From contig NZ_CP146614.1 in assembly GCF_037094685.1 (NCBI RefSeq), positions 2,480,001 to 2,544,000 of the forward strand: DNA of 64,000 nt, written 5' to 3'. How positions within the stretch are numbered: position 1 is the stretch's first letter; the number at the start of each line of letters is the position of its first letter. The notes under the pieces were generated by a model. The model did no database searches. It had not been told where the DNA came from and saw only the letters and a program-made list of their open reading frames with translations. Of this stretch, positions 25,835 to 34,788 are shown piece after piece. Position numbers and translations under genes: made by a program. The stretch is from Massilia sp. METH4 (lineage in GTDB: Bacteria; Pseudomonadota; Gammaproteobacteria; Burkholderiales; Burkholderiaceae_D).

Positions 25835-27334
25835 TCAATCCGGCAAGCGCGCATTGATCTCCAGCGCCTCGTCCACATTCGCGATCAGGAGTTCGACGAA
25901 GCGCGGATCGAGATGCTTGCCGGCCACTTCGCGCAGGTAGGCGACCACGCGGTCCACCGGCCAGGCATCCTTGTACACGCGCTTGTGCATCAGCGCGTCG
26001 AACACGTCGGCCACGGCCACGATGCGGGCATACAGGTGGATGTCCTCGCCCTTCAAGCCTTGCGGGTAGCCGGTGCCGTCGTATTTCTCGTGGTGCTGGT
26101 GGGCGATCACGGCGGCCGCCTTCAGGATCGGGCGCTGCGAACCGTCGAGGATCGAGGCACCCACGGCCGGGTGCTGTTTCATGATTTCCCATTCGTCGGG
26201 ATCGAGCTTGCCCGGTTTCAGCAGCACGGCGTCTGGCGTGGCGATCTTGCCGATGTCGTGCATCGGCGCGGCGTGCTTGAGGACCGCGGTTTCATCCTCC
26301 GGCAGGCCTGCCGCCTTGGCCAGCAGTTGGCACACCTCGGCCATGCGGCGCACGTGGTTGCCCGCTTCGTTGGAACGCGATTCCACCACGTCGCCCAGGC
26401 GCATGATCAACTCGGCCTGGGTGTCGGTGATTTCCTGGTTCAGCAGGATATTGTCGAAGGCGATTGCCACGTCGCTGCAAAAGATTTCCAGCAGCTTGGT
26501 GTCGATCTCGGAAATCTCGTCCACGCCTTTCAGCACCAGCAGAGAAGCCTTGCCGCTGTGGTTCGGGAAGTAGCCGACATAGGTATCGCCTTCCAGCTTC
26601 GAGATGCGGTTGCGTTCCGCCGCGTGCAATTGCGCGATCAGCCCGGGCGTCAGCAGCGTTTCCTCGCCGATCTGCGCCAGCACCTCGAAGTCGCCCTCGC
26701 CGGCGATCGCGGTGGCGCCGCGCAGGCGCAGCAGCATGCTGTGCTCCAGGCGCAACAGCGCCACCACCTGCTGCAGCAGGCCGCTGGCGAAGTCCTTCAG
26801 GTTGCGCTGCTTGAAGATATGCGTCGACGCGGCGATCACCCGTTCCAGGCCTTCGCGGTAGTGCACCTGCTGCTGGCGCGCTTCCTCCACCTTCATGATG
26901 TCGCGGTAGGCGCGCAGCGCGGCGAACGTGGTGGTGAACAGCTTGGTGCGGTCGAGTTCCGTCTTTTCCTTGTAGTCGTTGATGTCGTAGTCGACGATCA
27001 CGCGCTCTTCGGGCGCCTGGCCCGGCTGGCCGGTGCGCAGCACGATGCGGGTGAACTGGTTGTCCAGGTCTTGCCGCATCCAGCGCGCCACTTCCAGGCC
27101 GCTGTCCTCGCGCTCCATTACCACGTCCAGGAACACGAGCGCGATATCGCTCTCGCGCGCCAGGACCACCTTGGCTTCCTGGCCGCTATAAGCATGCAGG
27201 AAGGACAGGCCGCGGCCATCGAGCCGGAAGCGGGCCAGGGTCAGCTTCGTGATGTCGTGGATATCGGGTTCGTCGTCGACCAGCAGGATTTTCCAGGGCG
27301 GCAGCTTGGGCATTGCTGAAGACAAAAAGGACAT
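25835..27334 (-). CDS. HD-GYP response regulator (DUF3369 type)
   Basis: 499 aa from the ATG at 27334. A receiver domain comes first (WKILLVDDEPDIHD acidic pocket, VFLDVVMER phosphoacceptor Asp, and the lysine region DYDINDYKEKTELD), then a DUF3369/GAF-like middle domain, then an HD-GYP domain with HDIGK and HHEKYDGTGYP. HD-GYP proteins hydrolyse c-di-GMP; both halves of the metal site are present, so activity is expected. Likely output of the kinase at 24262-25674. A longer frame to 27385 and an ATG at 27313 are the alternative starts. Confidence 0.9.
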   Translation of the reverse strand: MSFLSSAMPKLPPWKILLVDDEPDIHDITKLTLARFRLDGRGLSFLHAYSGQEAKVVLARESDIALVFLDVVMEREDSGLEVARWMRQDLDNQFTRIVLRTGQPGQAPEERVIVDYDINDYKEKTELDRTKLFTTTFAALRAYRDIMKVEEARQQQVHYREGLERVIAASTHIFKQRNLKDFASGLLQQVVALLRLEHSMLLRLRGATAIAGEGDFEVLAQIGEETLLTPGLIAQLHAAERNRISKLEGDTYVGYFPNHSGKASLLVLKGVDEISEIDTKLLEIFCSDVAIAFDNILLNQEITDTQAELIMRLGDVVESRSNEAGNHVRRMAEVCQLLAKAAGLPEDETAVLKHAAPMHDIGKIATPDAVLLKPGKLDPDEWEIMKQHPAVGASILDGSQRPILKAAAVIAHQHHEKYDGTGYPQGLKGEDIHLYARIVAVADVFDALMHKRVYKDAWPVDRVVAYLREVAGKHLDPRFVELLIANVDEALEINARLPD

Positions 27335-27476
27335 ATAACCGTTCCGCAAGTGAGCACATAGGAAACGCGAAGCGCGGCCCGCCATTCAGTGAAGTGCTGA
27401 TTTATTCGTGGCGGCGATCCGATTGTATGCGCCCATTTGATTATTAACAACAGGAAATAACTTTTGCGCTACGGCT

Positions 27477-28226
27477 TTACAACACCGGGCCATAGCGTTT
27501 CTGGCACCGCTCGCACCAGAAGGTGCGCCGCTTTGTTTTGCCCAGGTGCGCCTTGTGGAACGCAATATTGCAGCGCGGGCAAATGCGCTTGGTGTGCGCG
27601 AGCCAGTGCTGCTTCAGCACGAAGGCCTTTTTCCACTCCAGGAACTCGAAGCTGTATTGCCGTGCCTGCTTCACCAGCTCGCGCAGCTTCGTTGCCGGCA
27701 GCGCGCCGACCGTCGACAGCGGATGGATCTTCAACCGGAACAGCACTTCGTTCTTGATGATATTGCCCACGCCAGAGAACACGGCCTGGTCGAGCAAGGC
27801 GTCGCACACGAGGGTATCCGGCATCGCCCGCAGCTTCTTCAGCGCGGCGGCCGGTTTCCAGGCATCGGCCATCACGTCGGCCTGCCATTCATACGCCTTG
27901 TCGAGGTTCCCGTCGATCAGTTGCACCGCGCAGGTATAAAAATTCAATTCGCCGCCGCCCTCGAACGCCAGGCCCAGCCGCTCGGGACTGTTCTCCTTGC
28001 GTTCGTCGATCCGGTAACTGCCGAACATCAGGAAGTGGATGCGGATCGTAAAGATCGGCAACTCGATGAGGAAGTGCTTGCCCCAGGTGCGCAGCGATAC
28101 GATGCGCTGGCCGGGCAATTGATCGTAGGGCACGGCCTTGCTGTTGCCATGGGCGGCGGCGATCGTCCGTCCTTCGAATGGCTGCGCCAGTTCTTTCAGG
28201 ATGACAAGGGAAGGGCCTTCGGGCAT
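27477..28226 (-). CDS. Fpg/Nei-family DNA glycosylase (endonuclease VIII-like)
   Basis: 249 aa. Begins MPEGP, so after Met removal P2 is the Schiff-base nucleophile with E3 beside it; K50 in TWGKHFL is the conserved beta-turn lysine. The helix-two-turn-helix (LLDQAVFSGVGNIIKNEVLF) and a C-terminal zinc finger (CPRC then CERC, 18 residues apart) complete the fold. It removes oxidised bases and nicks the strand. MPEGPS in place of MPELPE points to the Nei side of the family, but Nei versus an atypical Fpg cannot be settled here. Confidence 0.88.
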   Translation of the reverse strand: MPEGPSLVILKELAQPFEGRTIAAAHGNSKAVPYDQLPGQRIVSLRTWGKHFLIELPIFTIRIHFLMFGSYRIDERKENSPERLGLAFEGGGELNFYTCAVQLIDGNLDKAYEWQADVMADAWKPAAALKKLRAMPDTLVCDALLDQAVFSGVGNIIKNEVLFRLKIHPLSTVGALPATKLRELVKQARQYSFEFLEWKKAFVLKQHWLAHTKRICPRCNIAFHKAHLGKTKRRTFWCERCQKRYGPVL

Positions 28227-28310
28227 GGGTACGCTCCATTGCGGTGACGGGAGCAGTGTGTCGCAAGCGCTGGACAGTAGCAGTTAAGACACGCACAGAA
28301 GACCGGAAGA

Positions 28311-28375
28311 CCGGTGACAGGCACCGGGTTTCGAGAAATGTTTCCAGATGCCCGGTGCCTGTCACCGGTTTTTTT
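28311..28375 (+). terminator. large perfect hairpin with T7 tract made of two inverted GGTGACAGGCACC repeats
   Basis: An 18-bp perfect stem (28311-28328 with 28351-28368) and a 22-nt loop, followed by seven T. The two arms each carry the GGTGACAGGCACC core, in opposite orientation and 41 bp apart, the same spacing as the array at 22241. It is a strong plus-strand terminator structure, yet no plus-strand gene lies just upstream, since nei runs the other way. The gap 28227-28647 otherwise holds the minus-strand terminator at 28396-28432 and no convincing gene. Confidence 0.75.
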
Positions 28376-28395
28376 GCAACAGGTCTTTCGCGGGC

Positions 28396-28432
28396 AAAAA
28401 AAAAGCCGCACACGGGGTGAACCGGGTGCGGC
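28396..28432 (-). terminator. orphan minus-strand terminator
   Basis: On the minus strand an 11-bp stem with one mismatch (28405-28415 with 28422-28432, GCCGCACACGG/CCGGGTGCGGC) is followed by nine T (28396-28404). No recognised minus-strand gene lies immediately upstream (28433-28647), so it may end a short RNA starting near 28550-28640. Confidence 0.6.
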
Positions 28433-28647
28433 AAAGGATCTGCGCCGTGAGCACGACGCATCAGGACTCCGTTTTGCGGGCTGGCCGCCCGCGGGCTCCC
28501 CGTCGCCGAGGAATGGACACGGACTGCTATTCAAATTCCAGGATGCGAGCATCATAGTTGCGATCTGTTACAAGGCCGTGACCGCTGAAACGATCGCACG
28601 CCGCGATCGGAGTATATTCAAGGCCTGATCGACGAAAGGACCACATC

Positions 28648-29142
28648 ATGCGACTGCAAGCACACACCTGGTTGGCCGCGGCGCTGCTGGCGACGGCAGG
28701 TGCCGCCAGCGCCGGCGTCACGGTCAACTACGAGAAACCCGATGAGTACATCGACATGCCCCGTTCACCGCAGGACCGCGACCAGGTCTTGCGCGAGTTG
28801 ACGCGGCACTTCAACAAGCTGGCGGAAGAGCTGCCGGCGGGGCAGGACCTGAAGGTCACCGTCACCGATATCGACCTGGCGGGCCGGGAAGAGCCGCGCC
28901 GCTGGGCCATGGACGATATCCGCATCATGCGCGGCGGCGCCGACTGGCCCACGATGAAGCTCAGCTATACGCTGGAGCAGAACGGCCAGGTCGTTCGCAG
29001 CGGCGAGGATTCGCTGAAGAACATGATGTACCAGCAACGCATCAACCGGTACTTTTCCAGCGATGCGCTGCGCTATGAAAAGCAGATGATCGACGACTGG
29101 TTCCAGAAGACTGTCACGGGCTCGCAGGTGAGCCGGAAGTAG
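28648..29142 (+). CDS. exported DUF3016-family protein
   Basis: 164 aa. Signal peptide MRLQAHTWLAAALLATAGAASA, then VTVNYEKPDEYIDMPRS and a domain with DLKVTVTDIDLAGREEPRRW and the IRIMRGGADWPTMKLSYTLE motif, which I recognise as DUF3016 (PF11219). Probably periplasmic; function unknown. AAGGA precedes the ATG. The stop codon lies inside the first unit of a 12-bp tandem repeat. Confidence 0.82.
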   Translation: MRLQAHTWLAAALLATAGAASAGVTVNYEKPDEYIDMPRSPQDRDQVLRELTRHFNKLAEELPAGQDLKVTVTDIDLAGREEPRRWAMDDIRIMRGGADWPTMKLSYTLEQNGQVVRSGEDSLKNMMYQQRINRYFSSDALRYEKQMIDDWFQKTVTGSQVSRK

Positions 29143-29201
29143 GGCCGAAATCAGGGCCGAATTCAGCGCCGAAATCAGGGCCGGAATTGGGGCCGGAAGT
29201 A
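29130..29201 (+). repeat. six-copy 12-bp tandem repeat over the DUF3016 stop codon
   Basis: Consensus GGGCCGAAATCA, units at 29130, 29142, 29154, 29166, 29178 and 29190, with the first, fifth and last more diverged (GGCCGGAAGTA type). The repeat keeps the reading frame, so unit changes would lengthen or shorten any readthrough tail without a frameshift. Confidence 0.75.
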
Positions 29202-29207
29202 GGACTT

Positions 29208-29233
29208 GGGCGGCCGGCCGCAACCGGCCGCCC
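29208..29233. terminator. bidirectional hairpin between convergent genes
   Basis: GGGCGGCCGG-CCGCAA-CCGGCCGCCC, a perfect 10-bp GC stem with a 6-nt loop, between the DUF3016 gene and the thioesterase gene. No long T tract on either side, so its efficiency is uncertain. Confidence 0.55.
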
Positions 29234-29242
29234 CGGCCGGCC

Positions 29243-29689
29243 TTATTGGTCGACCCAGTTCACGCGCGGGAACTTGCCGCGGAAATCGTCGGGCATCGGC
29301 ACCACTTCCCTCAGCCGGTAATTAAAGAACACGAAACCGTATTTGGCCATCGCGACCAGCGCGCCATCGGCGGGCCGGGTGATACGGAAAATGATGTCGC
29401 CGCCGTACTTGTTGAAGTCCATCACCCCGACCTCGAACAGCAGCTGGTCGCGCGCATGCGCTTCGGCCCGGTAGGTGGTGGCCAGGTCGGTGACGATGAT
29501 GCCGCTGCCGTCGCTTTCCGTTTCCCGCACGCCGTATTCGTACAGGAACCGCGCGCGCGCCTCGGAGATCATGGAGATCATCGAGTCGTTGGAGAGGTGG
29601 TTGCCCTGGTTGATGTCGGTGACGCGCACCGACATCTGGGTCGAATAGAGAAACTGGTCTTCGGGAAACGAAAGCTTGAGTCTGGCCAT
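29243..29689 (-). CDS. acyl-CoA thioesterase-like hot-dog protein
   Basis: 148 aa, the size of single hot-dog 4HBT-type thioesterases. The order VRVTDINQGNHLSNDSMISMISEARARFLYEYG matches the family: a D/N-type loop, then the long central helix with the acidic residue. Substrate unknown. The start is the ATG at 29689. It lies 69 bp downstream of the dienelactone hydrolase gene on the same strand. Confidence 0.78.
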   Translation of the reverse strand: MARLKLSFPEDQFLYSTQMSVRVTDINQGNHLSNDSMISMISEARARFLYEYGVRETESDGSGIIVTDLATTYRAEAHARDQLLFEVGVMDFNKYGGDIIFRITRPADGALVAMAKYGFVFFNYRLREVVPMPDDFRGKFPRVNWVDQ

Positions 29690-29758
29690 GGTGGACGGCG
29701 CCGGCGCCGGGCGCCCGGGATTGAAAAATCTATTGTAGCGCGGGCGCCGCCGGCCGGA

Positions 29759-30454
29759 TCACAGGTTTTCGGACAGGAACAGCAGCGTATGCCCGTGCGC
29801 TTCCACCGCCGAGCGCTGGTGGAAGCTGCCGCGATGCGAGCAGTTGAAGCCATGCTCGGCCTCGGGGTAAACGTGGATTTCCACGTGGTCGCGGTCGCCG
29901 AAGCGTTCGGCAATGCTCTTCACCGCCTCGCTCGGGATATGGCTGTCCTTGCCGCCAAAATGCATCAGCAGGGGCGCCGTCACCTTGTCGGCCTGGTCGA
30001 GCTGGTTCTGGATGCCGCCGCCGTAGTAGGCCACCGCCGCATCCACGTTGCCGGCCGCCGCCGTCAGGTAGGACAGCAAGCCGCCGAAGCAATAGCCGAT
30101 CGACGCCACCCTGTCCACGCCCGGCAGGCCGCGCAGCGCGCGGATCGTGGCGGCCACGTCGGCCACCGCCTTGTTCGTGTCCGTCGCGCCCTTCAGGGCC
30201 ACCGCCTTCTTCCAGTCGGTCTCGTCGTAGGTCAGCTCGATGTGGGCGCCCTGGCGCCAGAACAGGTCGGGCGCCAGCACTACGTAGCCGTCGGCCGCGT
30301 ACTGTTCGGCCACGCCGCGGATATGCGCGTTGACGCCGAAGATCTCCTGGATCAGCACGATGCCGGGGCCCTTGCCACCGCGCGGCAGCGCCTGGTAAGC
30401 CTGGAAAGTGCCGTCATCGCCCTGTATGTCGATCCATCTGGTATCGCTGTCCAA
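29759..30454 (-). CDS. dienelactone hydrolase family protein
   Basis: 231 aa alpha/beta hydrolase. The Cys-His-Asp triad is C122 in GYCFGG, D170 in GGKD and H201 in EAEHGF, with E37 in IQEIFGVN beside the nucleophile; these nearly coincide with the classical carboxymethylenebutenolidase numbering. It may open lactones from aromatic ring cleavage, but paralogues have varied substrates. The start is a TTG at 30454, well supported by AGGAGG 8 nt upstream; no ATG in frame is as well placed. Confidence 0.88.
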   Translation of the reverse strand: MDSDTRWIDIQGDDGTFQAYQALPRGGKGPGIVLIQEIFGVNAHIRGVAEQYAADGYVVLAPDLFWRQGAHIELTYDETDWKKAVALKGATDTNKAVADVAATIRALRGLPGVDRVASIGYCFGGLLSYLTAAAGNVDAAVAYYGGGIQNQLDQADKVTAPLLMHFGGKDSHIPSEAVKSIAERFGDRDHVEIHVYPEAEHGFNCSHRGSFHQRSAVEAHGHTLLFLSENL

Positions 30455-30517
30455 TATATCCTCCTGTGAGATGTCAGCCTCGTATTCATCAGCCGCTCAG
30501 TATAAGCCGGCAACACG

Positions 30518-33472
30518 TTGCGCGTCGCGCCACACTCGAGCGTATTCGCGGCTATATACGTGCTACTCTTGTACCCCGTCCAACCTGTTTTCAAGGTGGC
30601 CCGAATTAGCGACAGGCAAGTATCCAGGCGGGCCAGGAATGCACGGCAATACGCGCCGGCCATGCTGGCATTGCTGTGTGGGCTTGGCCTGACGGCGCTG
30701 CTCTTCACCGGCATTAGCCGGCTGGAACAGGACCGCCTCGTACTCACGTTCACGCAACGCGCGCACGTGCGGGTCTTCGCATTGTCCGAAGGCATCAACA
30801 ATGTGATCGACAGCCTGCGCAGCGTGAACCAGCTGTTCGTCAGCCAGCCCGTCGTTACCCGCGACGAATTCCGCCGCTTCGTCGAACCCCTGACCGGGCG
30901 TTATCCCTTCGTGGTGGGCGTGAGCTATCTGCGCTTCATCACCGATGCCGAGCGCGATGCCTTCGAGGCTGGCCTGCGCCAGGTGTTGCCCGGTGCCCGG
31001 ATCACGGAACTGCGTGGCGACCGCCTGCAACCGGCCGCACGGCGCCCTCGCTACCGCGTGATCGAGTATGTGGAACCGTTCGGCACCAATGCGTCGGCGC
31101 TGGGGCTGGACACCATGTTCTCCGGCGACGAGGCCAGCCGGCAGCGCGCCTACGATACCGGCGTTCCCGCGGCGGGACCGCTCACGCCGCTGGCGCAATT
31201 GCCCGGGCCGTTGTCGGGCATGGTGGTTGCCATGCCCGTGTACCGCTTCGGCGCAACGCTGGACAGCGTGGCCGCGCGGCGCACCGCGCTGACGGGCGAA
31301 ACGTCGGTTGCCCTCGACGCCGCCGCCATGGTCGCCCACGTGCTGCAGCCGGACGGGCTGCAGCACACGCTGCAGGCCCGCGACCGCCGCGTGCAGCGCG
31401 TCGGCCTGCACGTCTACGCCGACGCGCGCGGTACACCGGCAAACCTCGTCTACTACACGCCGCCCCCGGAGCTGGACCAGCCGGCCGTGCCGCCGCCGCT
31501 GGCATGGCTGTACCCGAAGCCGCCCGCGCCCGTGGAAGTGACGATCGACGTGGCCGGCCGCCCGTGGCGCGTGGTCGCCGACATGGATGGCACAGTAGGG
31601 CTCTCCGACCACCTCGCCTCGCTCTCCGCGCTGGCGCTGGGTACGGTGATGACCTTGCTGGGCGCCGCCTGGGTGCACACGCTGGCCACGCGCAGCCGCA
31701 CGATCCGCGACCAGGTGCAGGAGCGCACCGCCCAGCTGGCCGAGGCGAACCGCTCGCTGCTGCTGCGCGACCGGGCGATCGAATCGTCCACCAACATGAT
31801 CATGATCGTCGAAGCGGGGGCCGGCAACCCGATCGTGTATGTCAACCCGGCGTTCGAGCAGCAGACCGGCTACACGCGCGACGAAGTGCTGGGCAAGAGC
31901 CCGCGCCTGCTCTACCGCGACGATACCGCCCAGCCGGGCGCGCAAACGATTCGCAACGCCGTCCGCGAACAGCGCGATGGCCACGCTGTGCTGCGCAACT
32001 ACCGCAAGGATGGCACGCTGTTCTGGGTGGAGAGCTATGTATCGCCGGTGCGCGACGAGCGCGGTACGGTCACCCACTTCGTGTCGATCCACTACGACAT
32101 CACGGCGATGAAGGCCTACGAGACGGAGCTGCACCACCAGTCCACGCACGACGCGCTGACCGGGCTGCCGAACCGCCAGTTGCTGCACGACCGGCTGCAC
32201 AGCGCGATCGGCCAGGCGATGCACGACGGTTACACGCTGTGGGTGGTGTCGCTGGACCTGGACCGCTTCAAGTTCGCCAACAGCCGCGTGGGCCACCGCG
32301 GCGGCGACCGCCTGCTGCAGGTGGTGGCGGAACGGCTGCGCGACGCGCTGCACCCGCGCGACTCGCTGGCCCGGCTGGGCGGCGACGAGTTCGCGCTGAC
32401 CCTGCTGCCCGAGGCCGGCGAGCGCCAGCCACGCCCCGAACAGGTGCAGCGCCTGCTGGCCGCGCTGGCCGCGCCGCTGGTGCTGGACGACAAGGAGCAA
32501 TTCATCTCCGGCAGCGCCGGCGTGGCCGTGTGCCCGGACGACGGCACCGACGCCGGCATGCTGATGGAGCGGGCCGACATCGCCATGTTCCGCGCCAAGG
32601 AAATGGGCGGCAACAATTACCAGTTCTACACGACCGCCATGCGCGAACGGCTGGGCGAGCGCGTGCAGCTGGAAACGGCGATGCGCCGTGCGCTGGAGCG
32701 CCGCGAGTTCGTGCTGTACTACCAGCCACAGGTCGATATCGCCAGCGGCCGTATCGTGGCCATGGAAGCGCTGGTGCGCTGGCAGCACCCGGAAATGGGC
32801 ATGGTGGCGCCCGGTCGCTTCATTCCGCTGGCCGAGGAAACGGGCATGATCCTGCCGCTGGGGGGCTGGGCGCTGGAATGCGCCTGCCGCCAGCTGGTCG
32901 ACTGGCAGCGCGAGGGCCGCGCCTACCTGCGGGTGGCCGTTAACGTGTCGGCCCGGCAGATGGCGGAGCAGGACTTCGTGCAGGGCGTGGCGCGCGTGCT
33001 GGCCGAGACGGGGCTCGATCCCGCAACGCTGGAACTGGAACTGACGGAAAGCGCGGTGATGAACGACGTGGAGCATGCCATTGCCGTGATGCGCGACCTG
33101 AAGGCGCTGGGGGTGAAGCTGGCGATCGACGACTTCGGCACCGGCTACTCGAGCCTGGCTCACCTGAAACGCTTCGCGGTAGACGTGCTCAAGATCGACC
33201 AGGCCTTCGTGCGCGACCTGACGGTGGACCCGGACGATGCGGCAATCGTCACCACCATCATCGCGCTGGCGGCCAACCTGAACCTGCAGGTGATCTCGGA
33301 AGGCGTGGAAACGCTGGACCAGCTGTCCTTCCTGCGCGAACATGGCTGCTCGCAGATGCAGGGCTATTACTTCAGCCGGCCGGTACCGGCCACTGCCATC
33401 TGCACGGTGCTCGACGAAAACGAGGCGCAGATAGCGGCGGGGAGCGGGGCGCCGCTGGGGGTGGAGACGTGA
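30518..33472 (+). CDS. CHASE-PAS-GGDEF-EAL membrane signalling protein
   Basis: Up to 984 aa. A first membrane helix near residues 48-70, a periplasmic CHASE domain (about 80-330), a second helix (near 365-390), PAS with EQQTGYTRDEVLGKSP, then GGDEF (LARLGGDEFAL, near residue 621) and EAL (MEALVRW, near residue 748, with DDFGTGYSS and KIDQ). Both catalytic motifs look intact, so it could make or degrade c-di-GMP; often one domain dominates. The start is uncertain: TTG at 30518 is simply the longest; GTG at 30596 and ATG at 30662 are alternatives and none has a clear ribosome site. Confidence 0.88.
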   Translation: MRVAPHSSVFAAIYVLLLYPVQPVFKVARISDRQVSRRARNARQYAPAMLALLCGLGLTALLFTGISRLEQDRLVLTFTQRAHVRVFALSEGINNVIDSLRSVNQLFVSQPVVTRDEFRRFVEPLTGRYPFVVGVSYLRFITDAERDAFEAGLRQVLPGARITELRGDRLQPAARRPRYRVIEYVEPFGTNASALGLDTMFSGDEASRQRAYDTGVPAAGPLTPLAQLPGPLSGMVVAMPVYRFGATLDSVAARRTALTGETSVALDAAAMVAHVLQPDGLQHTLQARDRRVQRVGLHVYADARGTPANLVYYTPPPELDQPAVPPPLAWLYPKPPAPVEVTIDVAGRPWRVVADMDGTVGLSDHLASLSALALGTVMTLLGAAWVHTLATRSRTIRDQVQERTAQLAEANRSLLLRDRAIESSTNMIMIVEAGAGNPIVYVNPAFEQQTGYTRDEVLGKSPRLLYRDDTAQPGAQTIRNAVREQRDGHAVLRNYRKDGTLFWVESYVSPVRDERGTVTHFVSIHYDITAMKAYETELHHQSTHDALTGLPNRQLLHDRLHSAIGQAMHDGYTLWVVSLDLDRFKFANSRVGHRGGDRLLQVVAERLRDALHPRDSLARLGGDEFALTLLPEAGERQPRPEQVQRLLAALAAPLVLDDKEQFISGSAGVAVCPDDGTDAGMLMERADIAMFRAKEMGGNNYQFYTTAMRERLGERVQLETAMRRALERREFVLYYQPQVDIASGRIVAMEALVRWQHPEMGMVAPGRFIPLAEETGMILPLGGWALECACRQLVDWQREGRAYLRVAVNVSARQMAEQDFVQGVARVLAETGLDPATLELELTESAVMNDVEHAIAVMRDLKALGVKLAIDDFGTGYSSLAHLKRFAVDVLKIDQAFVRDLTVDPDDAAIVTTIIALAANLNLQVISEGVETLDQLSFLREHGCSQMQGYYFSRPVPATAICTVLDENEAQIAAGSGAPLGVET

Positions 33473-33497
33473 ATCGCAGCATTTGGCTGCCGAGCAT

Positions 33498-33542
33498 CGG
33501 TGTCCGACACCATTTCCCGTCGGGAAATGGTGTCGGACACCG
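33498..33542. repeat. perfect 45-bp palindrome, GGTGTCCGACACC family
   Basis: Arms of 22 bp (33498-33519 and 33521-33542) around one central T, each carrying GGTGTCCGACACC (or its complement), followed by GGTTTTCCCG. Lies between the convergent GGDEF-EAL and hydrolase genes; probably a bidirectional terminator. Related to the 25696 element by the same ACACCAT..CCC architecture. Confidence 0.8.
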
Positions 33543-33586
33543 GTTTTCCCGGACATGCATCGTTGACAGTCGCCCGCTTGGGCCCC

Positions 33587-34588
33587 TTACTGCAACGCCT
33601 GCAACAACGCCTTGTGAAACCCCGCCGGATCCTCGATCTGCGGCGCATGCCCCATGCCGGGGAACTCGATGAGCTTCGCGTTCGGAATGCGCTTGACGGT
33701 CTCCTTGCCCAATACCTTGTAGTTGCCGATCTTCGCCTTCACTTCCGGCGGCGCGATGTCGCTGCCGATGGCGGTGGTGTCGCCGTCGCCGTTCATCAGG
33801 GTAACGGGCACCTTCAGCTGCGGGAATTCGTGCACCACGGGCTGGGTATAGATCATGTCGTAGATCAGCGCCGAATTCCATGCCACCAGCCGCTGCCCGG
33901 AGCCGGCGTTCAGGCCGGCCAGCATGTCCACCCATTTTTCATACTCGGGCTTCCAGCGGCCCATGTAATACGTGTTCTTCTCGTAGGTGCGCACGCCGTC
34001 CGCCGTGAGTTTCAATTCGCGCTCGAACCACTGGTCCACCGTGCGGTAGGGCACGCCGAGCTGCTTCCAGTCCTCCAGGCCGATGGGGTTGACCATCACC
34101 AGGTGCGCCACGTTCTGCGGGTACATCAGCGCGAAGCGGGTGGCGAGCATGCCGCCCGTCGAGTGGCCCACCAGCACCGCCTTGTCGACATTGACCTTCT
34201 TCAGCAGTTCCATCGTGTTCGCCGCCAGCTGCTGGAAGCTGTACTGGTAGTGCGGCGGCTTGGTCGACGCGCAAAAGCCCACCTGGTCCGGCACCACGAC
34301 CCGCCAGCCCGCCTGGGTCAGCGCGGCGATGGTGCCTTCCCACGTGGCGCCGCAAAAGTTCTTGCCATGCATGAGGACCGCCGTCCGCCCGTTGCCCTTG
34401 CCGGCCGGTTTCACGTCCATATAGGCCATCTGCATCGTCTGGCCCTGCGAATTGAAACGGAAGTGCTGCACCGGATATGGATACTTGAAGCCCTGCAGCT
34501 CGGGGCCGTAGGCCGCGCCCGCCGCGCCGGCGGTGCCGCTTGCGCCGAATGCCAGCGCCAGGAGGATCGAAGTCGACAGTTTGGTCAT
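33587..34588 (-). CDS. exported alpha/beta hydrolase
   Basis: 333 aa. Signal peptide MTKLSTSILLALAFGASGTAGA. Core fold motifs: MHGKNFCGATW (oxyanion loop), nucleophile S143 in VGHSTGGMLA, an Asp in the NGDGDTTA region, and a His in FPGMGHAPQIEDP. Resembles haloperoxidase/hydrolase-type secreted esterases; substrate unknown. Divergent from the DEAD-box gene, about 200 bp apart. Confidence 0.85.
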   Translation of the reverse strand: MTKLSTSILLALAFGASGTAGAAGAAYGPELQGFKYPYPVQHFRFNSQGQTMQMAYMDVKPAGKGNGRTAVLMHGKNFCGATWEGTIAALTQAGWRVVVPDQVGFCASTKPPHYQYSFQQLAANTMELLKKVNVDKAVLVGHSTGGMLATRFALMYPQNVAHLVMVNPIGLEDWKQLGVPYRTVDQWFERELKLTADGVRTYEKNTYYMGRWKPEYEKWVDMLAGLNAGSGQRLVAWNSALIYDMIYTQPVVHEFPQLKVPVTLMNGDGDTTAIGSDIAPPEVKAKIGNYKVLGKETVKRIPNAKLIEFPGMGHAPQIEDPAGFHKALLQALQ

Positions 34589-34788
34589 GCGTGATTCCTG
34601 CTAGGTGAATGGGTGGATGCGCGACCCTGCCGTCGGCGGGGCCGGCAACCGGCCAATATAGCGGAAAAACGGTCGAGCCGACGCGCCGGTGCTTCCTTTC
34701 GTGAAGCGACGGCGGCGCGGACAGGGTAAACTACGCCCTTTCCTGTCGCATTGGGCGATTCGAACAATAACTTCTCGCGAGTGCCGCC

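Noticed and set aside
28196..28555. Minus-strand ORF beginning MMLASWNLNSS, reminiscent of exonuclease III
   Set aside because: Only the first ten residues resemble Xth; the rest runs through hairpin repeats and lacks every catalytic residue.
30563..33556. 997-codon minus-strand open frame opposite the GGDEF-EAL gene
   Set aside because: Shadow of a gene with intact GGDEF and EAL motifs; no recognisable domain of its own.
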